Source: Cinnamomum chago | Taxonomy: Eukaryota; Streptophyta; Magnoliopsida; Laurales; Lauraceae | Length of the DNA stretch: 64,000 nucleotides | Assembly: GCA_038049695.1 (NCBI GenBank) | Contig: CP142454.1 | Coordinates: 13,000,501 to 13,064,500 of the forward strand | Direction of reading: 5' to 3' | Shown here: piece by piece, positions 23,069-35,338 of the stretch | How the letters are laid out: the number at the start of each line of letters is the position of its first letter | Numbering within the stretch: position 1 is the first letter of the stretch | The notes under the pieces: generated by a model | Database searches by the model: none | What the model saw: only the letters and a program-made list of their open reading frames with translations | What the model was told of the DNA's origin: nothing | Translations under genes and position numbers: made by a program

Positions 23069-24818
23069 CCGGCAACATTCAATCATTCAACAGTCCACAC
23101 CAACATAGATTCATCATTCATCATGAAAGTGAAATATCTGAGTTCTGAACCCCAATCCAGTTTCAATTAGAGATTATACAATGAAACTTAAAGTATGATA
23201 GAACATCATTAGGTGTCCACATGATAGATTTGGACTGTCAGATTGGTGGGTCACCTCTTTGGTGGCCACTGACACTGTGTGGTTTTAGAAGCTTGATAAG
23301 TGGTGAACAAGGGCCACCCACTTGGTTGGGCAGAGACACAAATCAAATTGGTTTTTGGGCTATGCCCCATTTGAGAGGTGGTCCATCACATTGGCAGATT
23401 GGATCAGTTCTGGTTTGGGATTGGTTTGGGATTCAGAGCAGAGCAATGGAGGGGCAAAAAAGACAAGAGGAGGGCTGCCCAAAATGAGTATAGGAACAGA
23501 GGTGGTGGCATTTAAGTATGGGTTATATTAAGAGCATGAAGGGGAAGAAGTGGTGGAGAGATATAAATTTGTATTTATCATCTGACGCATTAGTCTCATT
23601 ATTCTCAACCGTCTCAATTACTCTTGCATTGAATTGTTCTTATGGAAATGAACTTCAATCCAAAACAACCCTTCTTCTCAATTCTCAAACAACAACCAAA
23701 CCCACATCTCTCTATCTCAACGAATCCCCTCATAATCTGGCATAACCATAGGCCATATGCAGTGCTAAAAAACATTACATTGCGTCAAGGGACTGGAACC
23801 TTTATTATTAAACTACACTTTAAATTGACACAAGCACCCATCGATGTAGATAGCTTCTATAGGGTTTTATTTGGCTACTTCAGTGCCACATCTGTTTGGG
23901 ATATTGATTTCCCTTGTTGCCTAACTCCTTGGGGTCATCAGGATTTTTAGAAAGAATAGGTGGAGCAAACTGAAATATCTACCGGGGAAAGTTTTCTAAC
24001 TCGATCTCTTCCACCTCTTTTCATGCAAACATGAAACAACCCTTTACCAAAAACCAGAAATAGTGGGGGTACCTTCACGTCACTCACATAAAAAGCAGAA
24101 AAATACATGCTTTTCTCCTGAAACTTGAAGGATGACACTGGCTGGGGTGAGGGCATTGAGGCCTCATCTTCCATGCATGCCAACATGGACCATGTGTGAG
24201 AGGCCTGCTCTTTCCTTTTTTGCTAATCTATTTTCACATGGGACCCACCTTTGCATGTATTATGGAGGCTGAACATAAAAATAGGATTATTCAAGAATCA
24301 GCTGGGTCATACCTAATACCTATTTATTGAATTTAGATCGAATCGGGACCCCCGATTCACCTTATCTTGCCATCCATATTTTGACACATTCCAAACATGA
24401 TATCAAATATTATGTGGGTCTGATCTATATTTTGGCAATGAACCCAGATTTTGAAAAGGCCCACTTGATTAATGGTCGATAATAGTACATGTCGCACAAG
24501 GCAGCAAGACATGCAGAGGAGATCTTATGGGAAAGAGGGAGACCCTATGGTAAAAGCAGAAGCAGCTAGAAAAAAGAAAGACAGAAGAAGACACTCTTTC
24601 ATAGAGGAGATAAATGGGACTATTTCATTAGCCCCGTTCACATTGTTTTCAGCTAAAGCGAAAGAACATGAAGTAAAACATAGAAACACACCACCTATAT
24701 CTATACTGCTGATTAATGATTATGAAAAGTCACATTAGAAAGAGAACACCCAAGATAAGTATAAGTGCAAATCAAAGGAGGAGACACAGAGATGAAAAGA
24801 AACCAAAATAAAGTAACC
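23069..24818. other. Intergenic DNA, downstream flank of the CFL1-like gene
   Basis: Several open frames of 70-100 codons occur at 23221-24186, but none shows a domain, codon bias or splice structure, and they overlap one another in different frames. The 3' UTR of the minus-strand gene would lie at the right end; an AATAAG-like polyadenylation motif is visible shortly below 24830. Confidence 0.4.
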
Positions 24819-25786
24819 TTATTCCTTCTTCATCTTCTTGTTGCTCTTATTGTTATTGCTCTTGGTGTTTTCATCAAGGAAATCGACCAGGTCAGTGTTC
24901 TTGCATTTGGGGCACTTGGGCTCTTGTTCTTCCTTGAGCAGGATATAGATGAGGCAGCAACGGCACCCCTTGAGGACCATGGACGTGACCTCAGGGGGGC
25001 TGCTGGAGGACCTTACCACCTCAGTGTCGGCCACCTCAGCCCCTTCTGATGACACGCACGAGATCTGCAGTGAAATAGGCGATAACGATGATGACGCCAA
25101 CATCGACTCAGTGGGCGAATCCGGCAGATGTAGGTTGATCAATGGTACTGGCAGGATTGTCCGCGTCGGCTTCGAGTCCAGCAGTGGACTGCTGCTCCCA
25201 TTCTCACCCATTGCTTCAGCAGCAGCAGCAAAAGAGATGTCTTTTTTATAGTGGACGCGACCCGTCTATATCAAAGACAGACACACACTCAGACGTGTTA
25301 GTAACATGCCATAGATTTCTTGATGGAACTAAGCAGCTTACCTCATCAATCTAATGTTAACATGTTTACAAAAAAAAACCCTTCTTCTAGTTCCACTTTT
25401 GTCAGTCTTAGAACTTTGTCGTACATAAAATAGCCTATCCATCTCTTTGCGCGATTGCGCGCGTGTGAGAATGAGTGTGAAAAGAAAGGACAGAAAGTTT
25501 GCGAGCTTGACATGAACATTATTGGGGCCTCCAAAGAAGAAAAAATAAGAAGGAATTAGAGGATTTTTCTTACATTAAGATCGACAAACCTCGTCCAATC
25601 TGAGGGAAGAGTACTGAAGGGATCTGGAGCAATAGGGAGCGAGGCAAGGTGGGGAGGAAGGCGATGGCGGTAGGCAGGGGGTAAGTTGTATTCAATGTCT
25701 TGGATTGTTGGGCCAGCAAAATAACTAACTAGTTGCAAGGAGAACTTTCTACCATCACTACAACGTTGGTGCATCTGAGAGGCCAT
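24819..25786 (-). CDS. CFL1-like WW-domain protein with C-terminal Cys4 motif (two exons)
   Basis: Exons 25574-25786 and 24819-25265 flank a 308-bp intron with donor GTAAGA and acceptor GATATAG. Both junctions are in phase 0, giving 219 residues. The join completes a WW-like segment at about 60-79 (LPSDWTRFVDLN, then TGRVHYKK) that neither exon shows alone. An EAR-like INLHL follows at about 114-118. The C-terminus has CxxC pairs at 172/175 and 189/192 (KCPKCKNTDLVDF), resembling GIR1/GIR2-type repressors and the C-terminus of CURLY FLAG LEAF 1 relatives. Known for that family: a WW protein that acts with HD-ZIP IV factors and limits cuticle development. Odd: the second WW tryptophan is not evident. 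The start at 25786 overlaps a TATAAATGG string, so Met5 is an alternative start. Residues 90-219 also form an open frame from an ATG in exon 2. Confidence 0.72.
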
Positions 25787-25792
25787 TTATAC

Positions 25793-25793
<1 letters not shown>

Positions 25794-25831
<38 letters not shown>
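25794..25831. repeat. (AG)n microsatellite directly upstream of the CFL1-like gene
   Basis: An uninterrupted AG tract, read as (CT)n on the gene strand, just 5' of the start codon. Such CT/GA tracts are common in plant core promoters and 5' leaders. It may bind GAGA-binding (BBR/BPC) factors, which is an inference. Confidence 0.9.
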
Positions 25832-25833
<2 letters not shown>

Positions 25834-25849
25834 GAATGGTTTTGGAGAG

Positions 25850-28800
25850 GTGGAAGATAAATTGAGGGCAGGGGATGTATTTATTGAGGGAAAAAAATTC
25901 CAAAGATACATGGAGGGTTACAAGGGCTAGCTAGGAGTTTTAATTCATTGCTATAGTAGATGTGAGGAAAATTTGAAAGGCAAAACAAACAGCTGTTTTA
26001 ACAAAGCAAACTGCTATTTTAAGGTAACCATGGGTAAGATCAGAAAGATAAAGAGGGTTGATAAAGAGAGGTAGAGACCATGCATATCTATCTTATTTCT
26101 ATTTATCTTTCTTGATAATTTTCTTGTTGGATTTGTTTTCTGGCTATTTGAGATCTAAAATGAATGGATGGTAGAGTGGAGGTAAATTTGGTTCTTTTCA
26201 AAATGAAATGTAGAGTGGAGATAGTTCGGGTCACATTGAGCTTCAATAGAATGTCCCACCAAAACTTCAAAATCTCATTATTTTTGCTTGTTAATGGAGT
26301 AGACCAATTGGTGGGGATCATGACCCGGAGTTATATAGCAAGCTGCTTGGTGCGGAATGCTAAGTTAAAATTTTTGTAACACTCAAATAGAACAACTAGA
26401 ATGATATCTTTGTTTGCTTTAGTATTCATAGAGAATTATTTCGTGGAAATGACGACACAATGAGTGAAGAGTAACTCGTCTTAGATGATTCATTTACCAC
26501 GACGGTGAACCATTTGGAAAGTGAGGAATAATTATATTTTTAGGGGGGTTCTTCTATTAACCCAGAATATTTCTTGAGGGAAACTAATTACATGTTAGCG
26601 GGGACTGTGATATTATGGCTCCAACAGATGTTATATTTTCTTCTCCCAAGACTGAGACCCATTTTAGACCTTTCTATGATAATAGTATTCTAATTTTTAC
26701 CAATGTGGCTCTGCTATGCCTTTTGATGATTCCTTTTTATGTGCAGGTGGGTCCCACTGGGGAATGGATCCGAATGGAACATCAAAACACCCACCTCCTA
26801 TTTACACTAGATCCGTTGGATTTACACTAATCCAAAAGGATCGAGTTGTTATAAAATCGATGGTCATTTTTTTGATACGAAGTTGTAAAACTCGTGAGCC
26901 ACAGATTAGGGGGTTAGGATGATCTAATGGATTTACACTCTTGCATATATAGAGGTAGGTCACATCTAGATTTTTCAATCCCTCACCAACTCCACTGTTG
27001 TTGGGCCCTAAGTGAGCCCCACAAGGCCATTCGCACGGAGAGCCATGGAAACAATTCATAGGAGAGAGGGACCCTTTATGTGTTCTATTTATACAGTTAA
27101 TCGTATCTATCCGCCAACAATTTTTAATCAGGTTGGATTAAGGGCAAACAAGATCCACATTCAATTCGTTTATCCTTTCATTGCTCTAACCATTGATTCT
27201 CATAAGCACTCATTAACGCATGCACCCATAGATATAGTTTTTTTTTTTTTTTTTCTGGAAAAAGGCACACATAGATATGTTAAAGATGTAATTGATAGGA
27301 GATTTGAAATAGATTTAGAATTTAAATTAGGTTTAATTAGATTTCGATTGGATTAAGTATCATATTTTATCTTATTCACTACTCATGGTATTGTTGTTTA
27401 TGAAAATAATCACTATATGTTGAAAATGCAGACCTAAAATTTCAACATAGTATTAGAGCCATGGATGGTCGCAATTCTACGATCAAGCTAGCCATGGTCA
27501 TGCCTTCTTCTACTTTGTAATAATCTTACCATCTTAATTTTCATTTTTCTCCTAAATAAAAATCTAGCAATTTTGTATACTCTAATCATACATTTATCAT
27601 AGGTAGGCTGTCTACAAATAATATAGTGTTGGTAGAAGGATTAAGAAATGGTATTAATCTAAAACTTAAGAGATGATAGGAGGCTTTAGAATTTAAGGGC
27701 TTTAAAATAAGTCATACAATAACAATATATATGAATTACAACTTTTAGTAGAGTTGTCAAACGGGTGAAACTCCTATGAGAAAATTGAATCTCAAGAATT
27801 ACCACAAAGGGATTCATTCTAATACGTAGGCTCAATAATAAGGATGGAAAAATACTGAAGATGTATAGCATATGATAACAGCTACATGTTGAAGTGGAGA
27901 ATTTGTTGTGAAGTACTTTCTGATCGGTGCATGCACCTCAAGATTGAAGAACTTCTTTTTGGTGTCAGTGATTTGACAAGCTATGATATGTGGACCAAAA
28001 TATTAGTCAATTAACAAACAATACATGTACAAAATGAGTTTAGTAGAGATGCGAATATTGATATGAATGTGTGGTAAAATTAGGAATAACTAAATTGAAA
28101 ATGAGTACTTTAGGGAGCTTTCAGGGGTAGCATCAATAGGGATAAATTAAGAGAGGCTTCTTTGAGATGGTTTAGGAATGTCGAACATCAACAATAACAT
28201 AATTAAGAACAAGCTTTTTTACGTAGGTTGATGACTACCAAAGAAAATTGGTGGGGGTAAAGAGGTCATAGATAAAACAAGTAACTATAGATTGAAGAAG
28301 TGAAACATGTCATAAAAATTGGATCAAGATCATATATTAGAATAGAGAAACAAAATCCATATATGGGTGTGAGGACCCATATATGGGTCAAACACTAGAC
28401 AGTGGGTGAGAGAAGGACTCCCAACCATTAGGCTATCCCTTCATTCTAACCAATTTAATTAATTATTGCTTTCGTTGGACTGCTTAAAATAGCTGGCCAC
28501 CAAATCATTCTCCCTCACTCAAGGGATATATGCCAGATGGGAACAAACATATAAGAGATTTGAGAGCTACTATCCATGGTGTTTTATTTCCCATCACATT
28601 TTGATATGTGTGGTGTCTTCTCCTTTATTTTTCTGGATTTTTCAGTATAAAATTCTAGGAGATTTGACATTTCAATGCCCCTTAAATACCCAATTTCCAA
28701 TTTCATGCTTAAAATTCATAAAATGTCACCAGAGTCATTTGACTCCGGTACATCTTTTTTTTTTTTTGCCCTTTATCCTGTGATATCATTGGAGTTTAAA

Positions 28801-30370
28801 AACCCATGATATGGGATCCAAATATTAAAAAATTGAAAATCTACCTAAATCTAGGGCAAAAAAAGAAAAGAAAAAGTGTACAACAGTCAAACGATTCTGA
28901 TAACATTTATAGACTTTTAATTATGAAATTAGAAATTGAATATTTAAGGGACATTGAAATGTCAAATCCCCAAAGTGATATTCGAGTTAGTATTAACTAT
29001 TAAATACAACCACAGAAACTTCACTATATCAGAGCCTGTTGAGATAAATTCCTAGTACACACGGGCCTACCTTTTGTTAGTAAGTAGTTACAATGAATCT
29101 TATGAGTGCTGGGAAAAGCTTTGTTCAGTACAAGACTCTAAGTGATAATATAAAGAGAAATTAATGAAGGCTACGGAAAGCTTTCTTTATAGGATAGAAA
29201 AGAAAGAAGATTTTATTACTGCATGAGAATGGTGTGCTTGATGAATGATAATGTACACGAAGATAGATGGGAAAATCAGACGATATGACTTCACATATGA
29301 CATTAATGAGAGTCTGGTGCACATGCAGTTTTCAAATTTTGACCCAACTGCAGGGAATATTGAAAAACCCGACTCCATGGTTTGGCCTTCTTCATAAATT
29401 AATTAAGAACTAGGAATTTTAATTATACAGCATCCCTGGCCATGGTGGCCGGTGAAATTAACCTGGGCGGGATGGGATGGGCATTGACCTAATATGCCCG
29501 TTCTAAATTTTGATCTGGTCATGTCCAAGCCTGAGTTTAGATGAATCATAAATTGTAAAGCGCCCGAGTCCGAGTCCAAGTCCAAAGCCCAAGCCCAAGC
29601 CCAGATAAGTAACATTTATTTAGGTAATATAGTGAGATATTGGTTTGATGTAATAATGATCTTGACACTCAGTTTTAAGTTCTCCTATTTCGATGGCTAT
29701 AGACCATGCAATTGTTTGTGATTATAAAATTCAACAGTGAATAATGTTTAAAGATTGTTGCGGGGTATTGGACTGGATTGATCAAAGGTGAGCACTAAGT
29801 ATGAAAAATAAAAAAAAGAGCCTATATCTGGAGAATTTAATGCACATAAAGAATTTCCATAATGATATTGAACACATTTGTTTGAATTATTTTGGTCAAA
29901 TTTGTTGGATGTAGTTGGAGTCATAAATTCTAAGAGAAACTAGAAAACAATTGGGTGCTTTTCTTTTCTTTTCTTTTTTTCAAATTTTCTTTACTGAGGA
30001 ATTCAATCCTTTTAGTGAATCAATCTTGGAGCTGAAGAGGAAAAGACACATACAACTATGAAGAATTCCATTACCCCATCACGAACCGAAACATAAACCA
30101 TTTTCTGAATAAAAAATCAAAGTGAACAAGGTTCAGTAAAGTTGTTAGCCCGAGTTTTTATCAGTTGACTGACCAGCTCATAGCCTCATAAAAGTTAAGT
30201 CGCATAGCTTGCAAAAAATCAGCAACAAATGAGGTAAGAAAATGCAAGAGAGGAGCCCGACTTGATAGCAGAATAGTTGACTTTTAGAGAATGCTTCATT
30301 CTTGAAGACATCAATTTCTCCATGTTCCCTAGTTCTTCATTCATGAAGACCTCAATTACTCCATTTTCTT

Positions 30371-30411
<41 letters not shown>

Positions 30412-32130
30412 AGCCAATGGCAAAATTCACAGGTCTCTCAGATTGCTCCCAAAGGTTAATTAAAGGTAAGAATCTGGTCATACACCTATCACGATGGTTG
30501 AGTGGATAAGCAAGAGCAAGTAGAACTCAAGAAGCTTTGATGGCATTAAGGCTTTGATAATGAACATGTAAAGTAGTCAAGCACTCAAGCCATGTGGTTG
30601 ATGATTTAAAATGCACAAATAAGATGTTACAAAAAACTCTATCCATCTTTTGGAGTAGGCTCACTTGTTTAAACCTATTTAAAATCTAAACTACTTATAA
30701 AAATGCCTCTCTTGTATAGAATATGAAATATTTTCTGTATAAATGTTTTGGACTTTATACTGATTGAAAGTTGATAATGTATAATATATTTGAATTAAAT
30801 ATTAGAACAAAAATATCTAGTTAATCTGAAAGTGGGCCCCATCTATAGTGAAATAGAAATTTGGCAGAACTTATACAAGAGGGGGCATCTATGTTGAGAT
30901 TTTAGATTTATATTAGGTCGCCCTACTGTAGAATGTTGGTTCAAAACATCTTCCATTCTCGAGTTTTAAATAGGTGGGCTCCATTATAAATAGAACATAT
31001 ATATATTTGAAATATTTTTATTCAAGTGTATTATATTTGATAAATCTTACAATGGGCCCAAAACAAAATTAGTTGAAATCTTGCCATATCCCATACAAGA
31101 GAGGCATATACTTCTGAATTCAAATTTTAAAGTAAGTAGATCTAATTGGAGATCCACTCACATTTCTTGTCAATTCCAACCTCAAGAAAACAGAATGGCT
31201 CTATTCTTTGAAAAACAGTTGGAAATAAAATTTGGTTTTTTGCAAAATACTCTTAAATAGCTGACTCCAACATAAATGGAACAAGGCTTTGTTGATGATG
31301 ATGTAAAATACTCTCAGAATGTTTTCTAAATATGTTAAAAGTTACTCATGTTATTGAAGGTTGTGGTGCGGAGAGCAAGCCTTAGCCATCTTTGTGTTAT
31401 TTATTGAGGGCTTTACGGAGAGCCTGATTCAATCCAGACTCATTTTTTTTCACATGATGGGTCTTCTACAACTCCTTTTCTGTTTTGTTGATGATAACCA
31501 TATGTTAATCATGTTGAAGATAGGAAATATATAGATGCTTCCAGATTCAATTGAAGCATGGATGGTAAGTTTTGTTTTTTCGGACAAGCTCTTAGTCAAA
31601 GTTTTCCTACCACCCTCTTAAATCAACCCTCTTAAATATAAAACAATGATGCCTATCAACCTCTCCTTCCTTCTCTTCTATTCATGGCATTGTTTTTCAG
31701 TGTTTCAACTACTCTTGGGTTATATCTTGTAATAGGGTGGATTTACTCTATTGCAGGGCTTGCACCTACTTATTTCTAATAGTGTATAGATATGGAGAAT
31801 TTTCAAATCAATCCCCACTCACTTTTCTAAACCCGGCCTCCCTATTTTGTATTCTGGGGTTCACCTTTGACAAATCCTAGACATTCATTTCCGCGAATTT
31901 ACACTCCCAGTTTTGCATACTCAAGAAATAATCATTGCTGGATTCAATCACATAAATAATGCAATTAAGAACTGTTGAATTTCTTAACATTTCAAATTAA
32001 TTAAGTGTTAGGGTCATCTTTTTTTTTTTTCTTTTTTTTGGGTAAACATATCATCTAATTTTACTTATATTTGGGCCACCCTTCTTCTCATTGTGGGAAC
32101 GTATCAACCTGGTCAATCTGTTGCATATCA
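25850..32130. other. Gene-poor intergenic DNA
   Basis: No gene is recognised over 6.3 kb; open frames are at most about 115 codons and lack similarity. Visible items: a poly-T run at 27240-27255, a (CT)n tract at 30375-30408, and a GGGC/GGCC-rich patch at about 29445-29605 that may be a hAT remnant. A small frame beginning ATGGCAAAATTCACAGG just after the (CT)n tract is not convincing as an exon. Confidence 0.45.
30375..30408. repeat. (CT)n microsatellite
   Basis: An uninterrupted CT dinucleotide tract of about 34 bp. No gene can be assigned to it. Confidence 0.95.
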
Positions 32131-32310
32131 ACCCCGAGGGGTTGGCTGAGTGGTCAAAACTCCGGTTCCTCTCTTTTCCGAAACTAGAGATCTTGGTATC
32201 GATCCCGGTTTAAAGGTGCCAAAGGTTGAATCCACTAGTGCCACCACTTGGGGCTACAAGGGTTTTACCTGGCTTCTATCTAGGCCCGAGTAGCAAAAAA
32301 AAATAAAAAA
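32131..32310 (+). mobile_element. tRNA-derived SINE
   Basis: TGGCTGAGTGGTC at 32143-32155 matches a pol III A box of tRNA-Ser/Leu type. GGTATCGATCCC, about 40 bp downstream, matches a degenerate B box. A tRNA-unrelated body follows and ends in an A-rich tail at 32293-32310. Imperfect flanking repeats fit target duplication: ATCTGTTGCATAT before and ATCTGATACATAT after, with two mismatches. It is not a functional tRNA, since the acceptor stem and anticodon arm do not fold. Confidence 0.7.
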
Positions 32311-33316
32311 ATCTGATACATATAAGGTGGGCTTAACAAGAGATGCTCAAACCGTCACAAGTCATCACAAAAATAAATTATCAGTTGAGGTACATAGCTC
32401 TTGATAATTTAACAAATGATTTTTATTTTATTTTGGTTAGGGTATATCCCTATGATATTTGACCCTATAAGACTGATCCCTAGGTGCATGCACCCCCTTG
32501 CTGCACATACATCAGAGATAAATTTGGGGAGTAGAACACACGAGCGTGCAAACCCACGCCTTATATCAAATGATGTTATAACAAGTACAGCCTAATGGTC
32601 ATCCAATCTCACTCTCAACACCCATTACCCCATGAATTAGCACTAGATTTGCAATTAAAAAAATCATAGCTAGGTTTGATTTTGAGAGGACCTCATTATA
32701 TTGTATAAATCTATACATACCACTGTCATAGATGATGATAATGGTCAACCACTGTAAAATCTTTTTTGTGGAACGTGGAACTTTCTGATCATCCACCATG
32801 GGCACCACTACAATGCAAACCTTCAATGAATTGAAGAAGAGGGAAGTAAGAAACAGAGATTCAGATAATTACTAATAGATATCACCACCGTTGGTTTCAC
32901 TCCACTCAATCCAAGGGCAATGATGGACGGCCTAGATCACTAAAAGCTAGATGTAACAGGGATGTAATTAAAGAGAATGGAGAGAGTGTTATAGAATCAC
33001 ACACCAAGCTATATGCCCCCAGTTTGAACTGTCCAGTATAAAGAGGGAAAGGAAGGAGAAACACACGGAATTTCGCTGGATCGTTTGTGCAAGGGTCCCC
33101 CTCTTGATGAAAATTGTTGACTGTCGGTGCAGTCTTTTTTTTTTTGTCGTCATTTGATTTGACACGGGTAAGTTAAATATCCACAATTGAATTTTTTTTA
33201 CGAAGAAAATAAAAATTGTGAATTGATTCTTCTCAATAAAGAGGACTTTGATTTTCAATATGAATTAGCTCATCTCGTCTGCCTTTATTCACACAAGTTA
33301 CTATAGCTGAGTGAGT
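32311..33316. other. Intergenic DNA
   Basis: No gene is recognised. Two minus-strand open frames (32599-32826 and 32989-33258) have no domain and lie in AT-rich sequence. Confidence 0.4.
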
Positions 33317-33819
33317 CAAAGGCGGATGCAGTTCATAGTCACAGAGGGGCTGGGCCCCCAGTGACTTTTTGGGAAAAAAAATTTATGTATATTAAGTTAG
33401 GCCCAAATCAATTAGGCCCCCAGTGACATTGAACCAGGTCACCCAATGAAAACTCGTAGAGAACAACTGTGATAAATAAATATGTCTTCTTTTATTGCTC
33501 GAAATTATTATATTATATTTGTTCCATATAAAAGGTTGGGGTAAATCTGCACACTATTTGTCCTTGCTAGGCATGATTTGCAATGCAGTGGAAATTTACA
33601 AACTATCTGTCTTTGAATGCACCTTTCTGTGTATTAGTTACTAATAGTGTATGTAAAAGATCCACTACTTTTTTTGTGTATTGTTTTTTCTCAAGCATGA
33701 AGAAAAAAAGAAGAAAAAATCATTTGCAATCATATAAATAACCCAAAAAAAAATTCTGAGGGCAACTCCCTACTACTTAATCGTGCCCCCAGTGATTTTG
33801 AATCCCGGATCCGCCACTG
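33317..33819. mobile_element. hAT-type MITE with 8-bp target duplication
   Basis: The 503-bp element begins CAAAGGCGGATGCAG and ends CCCGGATCCGCCACTG, inverted repeats of the CAGTGGCGGATCC kind common in plant hAT elements. It is flanked by GAGTGAGT on both sides (33309-33316 and 33820-33827). Subterminal GCCCCCAGTGA motifs recur inside. It carries no coding sequence and ends about 170 bp before the Tat retrotransposon. Confidence 0.85.
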
Positions 33820-33993
33820 GAGTGAGTCCAAGCTTGCTCTCACTAATCTTTGTGGGCCTACACACCAAAAACACACCTTCCCTCCCCCAATGTCTACACT
33901 ACCTCATCTGAGGTCTTCTTCCCTCACCGGAGGGCTCTCTTACCTCGCCCAAGGACTACTCCCATTGATATCAACAGCTTGATGAATGGGCCA

Positions 33994-34697
33994 TGTAAGT
34001 GCAAGAATAATAATACTCACAAGATCAGGATGCCTCTTAGGACTTACTCAATGCATGGAGGAGATAACTGCGACGACCTGAGCCTGAAAGAGGAGAAAGA
34101 CAAAGGTCAGAGGACCCTGGCTATGGGCAGCGCAGGGCTCTCCGATGCTTAAGTCAGTAATGAATCGGAGAAGAAGAAGAAAGACTATGTGTCTCTGTCA
34201 GAATGCTTACCCCTGCTCCCTTTGGCTCGTGCCTTATATATGGGACAGTCTTGGGTGAATGCCAGTGGGCTTGGTGATGTGACCTGGGTCACATCAGCCC
34301 ACAAAGTCATTAATGAAGGTCCATCGTAGCCCACACTGCATTTAATGTGGGTCCGATCAGCCCACAATGCATTTAATGTCAGTCACATTGGGCCTGATCC
34401 TGCCCTGATCTGGTGGTGGCTGAAGTCCCATCAGATCCCTTCCTTGGGCTTCGTCACGATAGGGCCGTGGCTATTAGCTGCAAGCGCAATAGTGCAGTGC
34501 CGAGATCGCACTACCGAGACCGAACAGGATGTGCGACCGCACTGAATACTGTTTGGCCGAGACCAGCACATAGTGCCGAGACCGAAGTGGATCTGATTGT
34601 AGCCGAGACCAAGGGACGTGGTCCCCATACAGTAGCATACCGAGCATACTCTAGCCGAGACCAAGAGGAACTGGTTCCCGAAATGGGCCCCCACACA
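33994..34697 (-). repeat. 3' LTR of the Tat retrotransposon
   Basis: 704 bp, TGTAAGTGCAAG at the plus-strand left end and CCCCCACACA at the right. By eye it is identical to the right LTR. It contains a minus-strand TATA element, a near-perfect 22-bp palindrome at 34275-34296 and a cluster of GGTCTCGG-type motifs at 34497-34672. Confidence 0.96.
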
Positions 34698-34712
34698 ATA
34701 GCCCCTCAGTTC
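34698..34712 (-). other. Polypurine tract of the Tat element
   Basis: Read on the minus strand, ACTGAGGGGCTAT directly precedes the 3' LTR. The GAGGGG core in this position is the expected plus-strand priming site. Confidence 0.65.
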
Positions 34713-35040
34713 TTGACCTCTAGGGCTTTCTCGGGCGCTAGGGTTAAGAGCTGGACCGATCTCCCGAGACGGATAGTGCTTACCTTCCGTTTGCCTTTTG
34801 GTTAAGGGTTCTGACTCATTCGGCGCCAGACGCCACCACTGCTTCGTATGCCAGGAGCAATAAAGGGGGTAATAAATGCGGGGGCTATGATTAGCATGGG
34901 AAGGCGGACCATCATCGCCGCAGCGCCACGCGTTATTGCCTGGTGGGTTCTCTTGTCCTTTCGAGGGGGCGTGCAACGCAAGCCGAGGCGACATCTCACG
35001 CGTGTCCCGCTTCGAATTCCGGAATGGCGCCCGTTCCCCC

Positions 35041-35050
35041 CTTTATATTC
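35041..35050 (+). promoter_or_regulatory. Candidate TATA box for the antisense gene
   Basis: CTTTATATTC on the plus strand is followed about 30 bp later by pyrimidine-rich leader sequence and, about 290 bp later, by the first ATG of the antisense gene. It lies in the internal part of the element, outside the LTR. The function is inferred. Confidence 0.4.
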
Positions 35051-35338
35051 ACCTCCGTCTTCTCCCTTGGTCATTTCTGCAATCGAAACTTGACGAAGCT
35101 CTGCTAGAATCTCTGCTCGCCAGAACCTCTGCTGCCAGGACCATCTCCGTCACGACCCCTTAGCGTCGCCCAGAACTACCGCTAGGAACAGTGAGGGCAA
35201 CAATCTGTGAGTGCCCTTGCCCCGTTCTCCTTTCTCATTTTGTATTTCTGGCCTAAACCCACCTAGGGTCTCCTCTGTCCCTCAGGTCCTTCCACAGTTC
35301 AGACCCCTAGAGATTGTTAGGGTTCCTTAGATTCAGAG

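Noticed and set aside
25556..25573. Extension of the CFL1-like exon 1 frame to its own stop
   Set aside because: The last five codons run through a consensus donor GTAAGA; splicing at 25574 restores the WW-like motif.
30415..30507. Short frame after the (CT)n tract (MAKFTGLS...)
   Set aside because: Only about 30 codons, no following exon with coding character, no similarity.
32131..32220. Possible tRNA-Ser/Leu gene
   Set aside because: Pol III boxes are present, but no acceptor stem or anticodon arm can be formed, and an A-tail plus flanking repeats make it a SINE.
34431..34994. 187-codon minus-strand frame spanning the LTR edge
   Set aside because: It crosses from the element interior into the LTR and includes the polypurine tract; part of it recurs in the other LTR as noncoding sequence.
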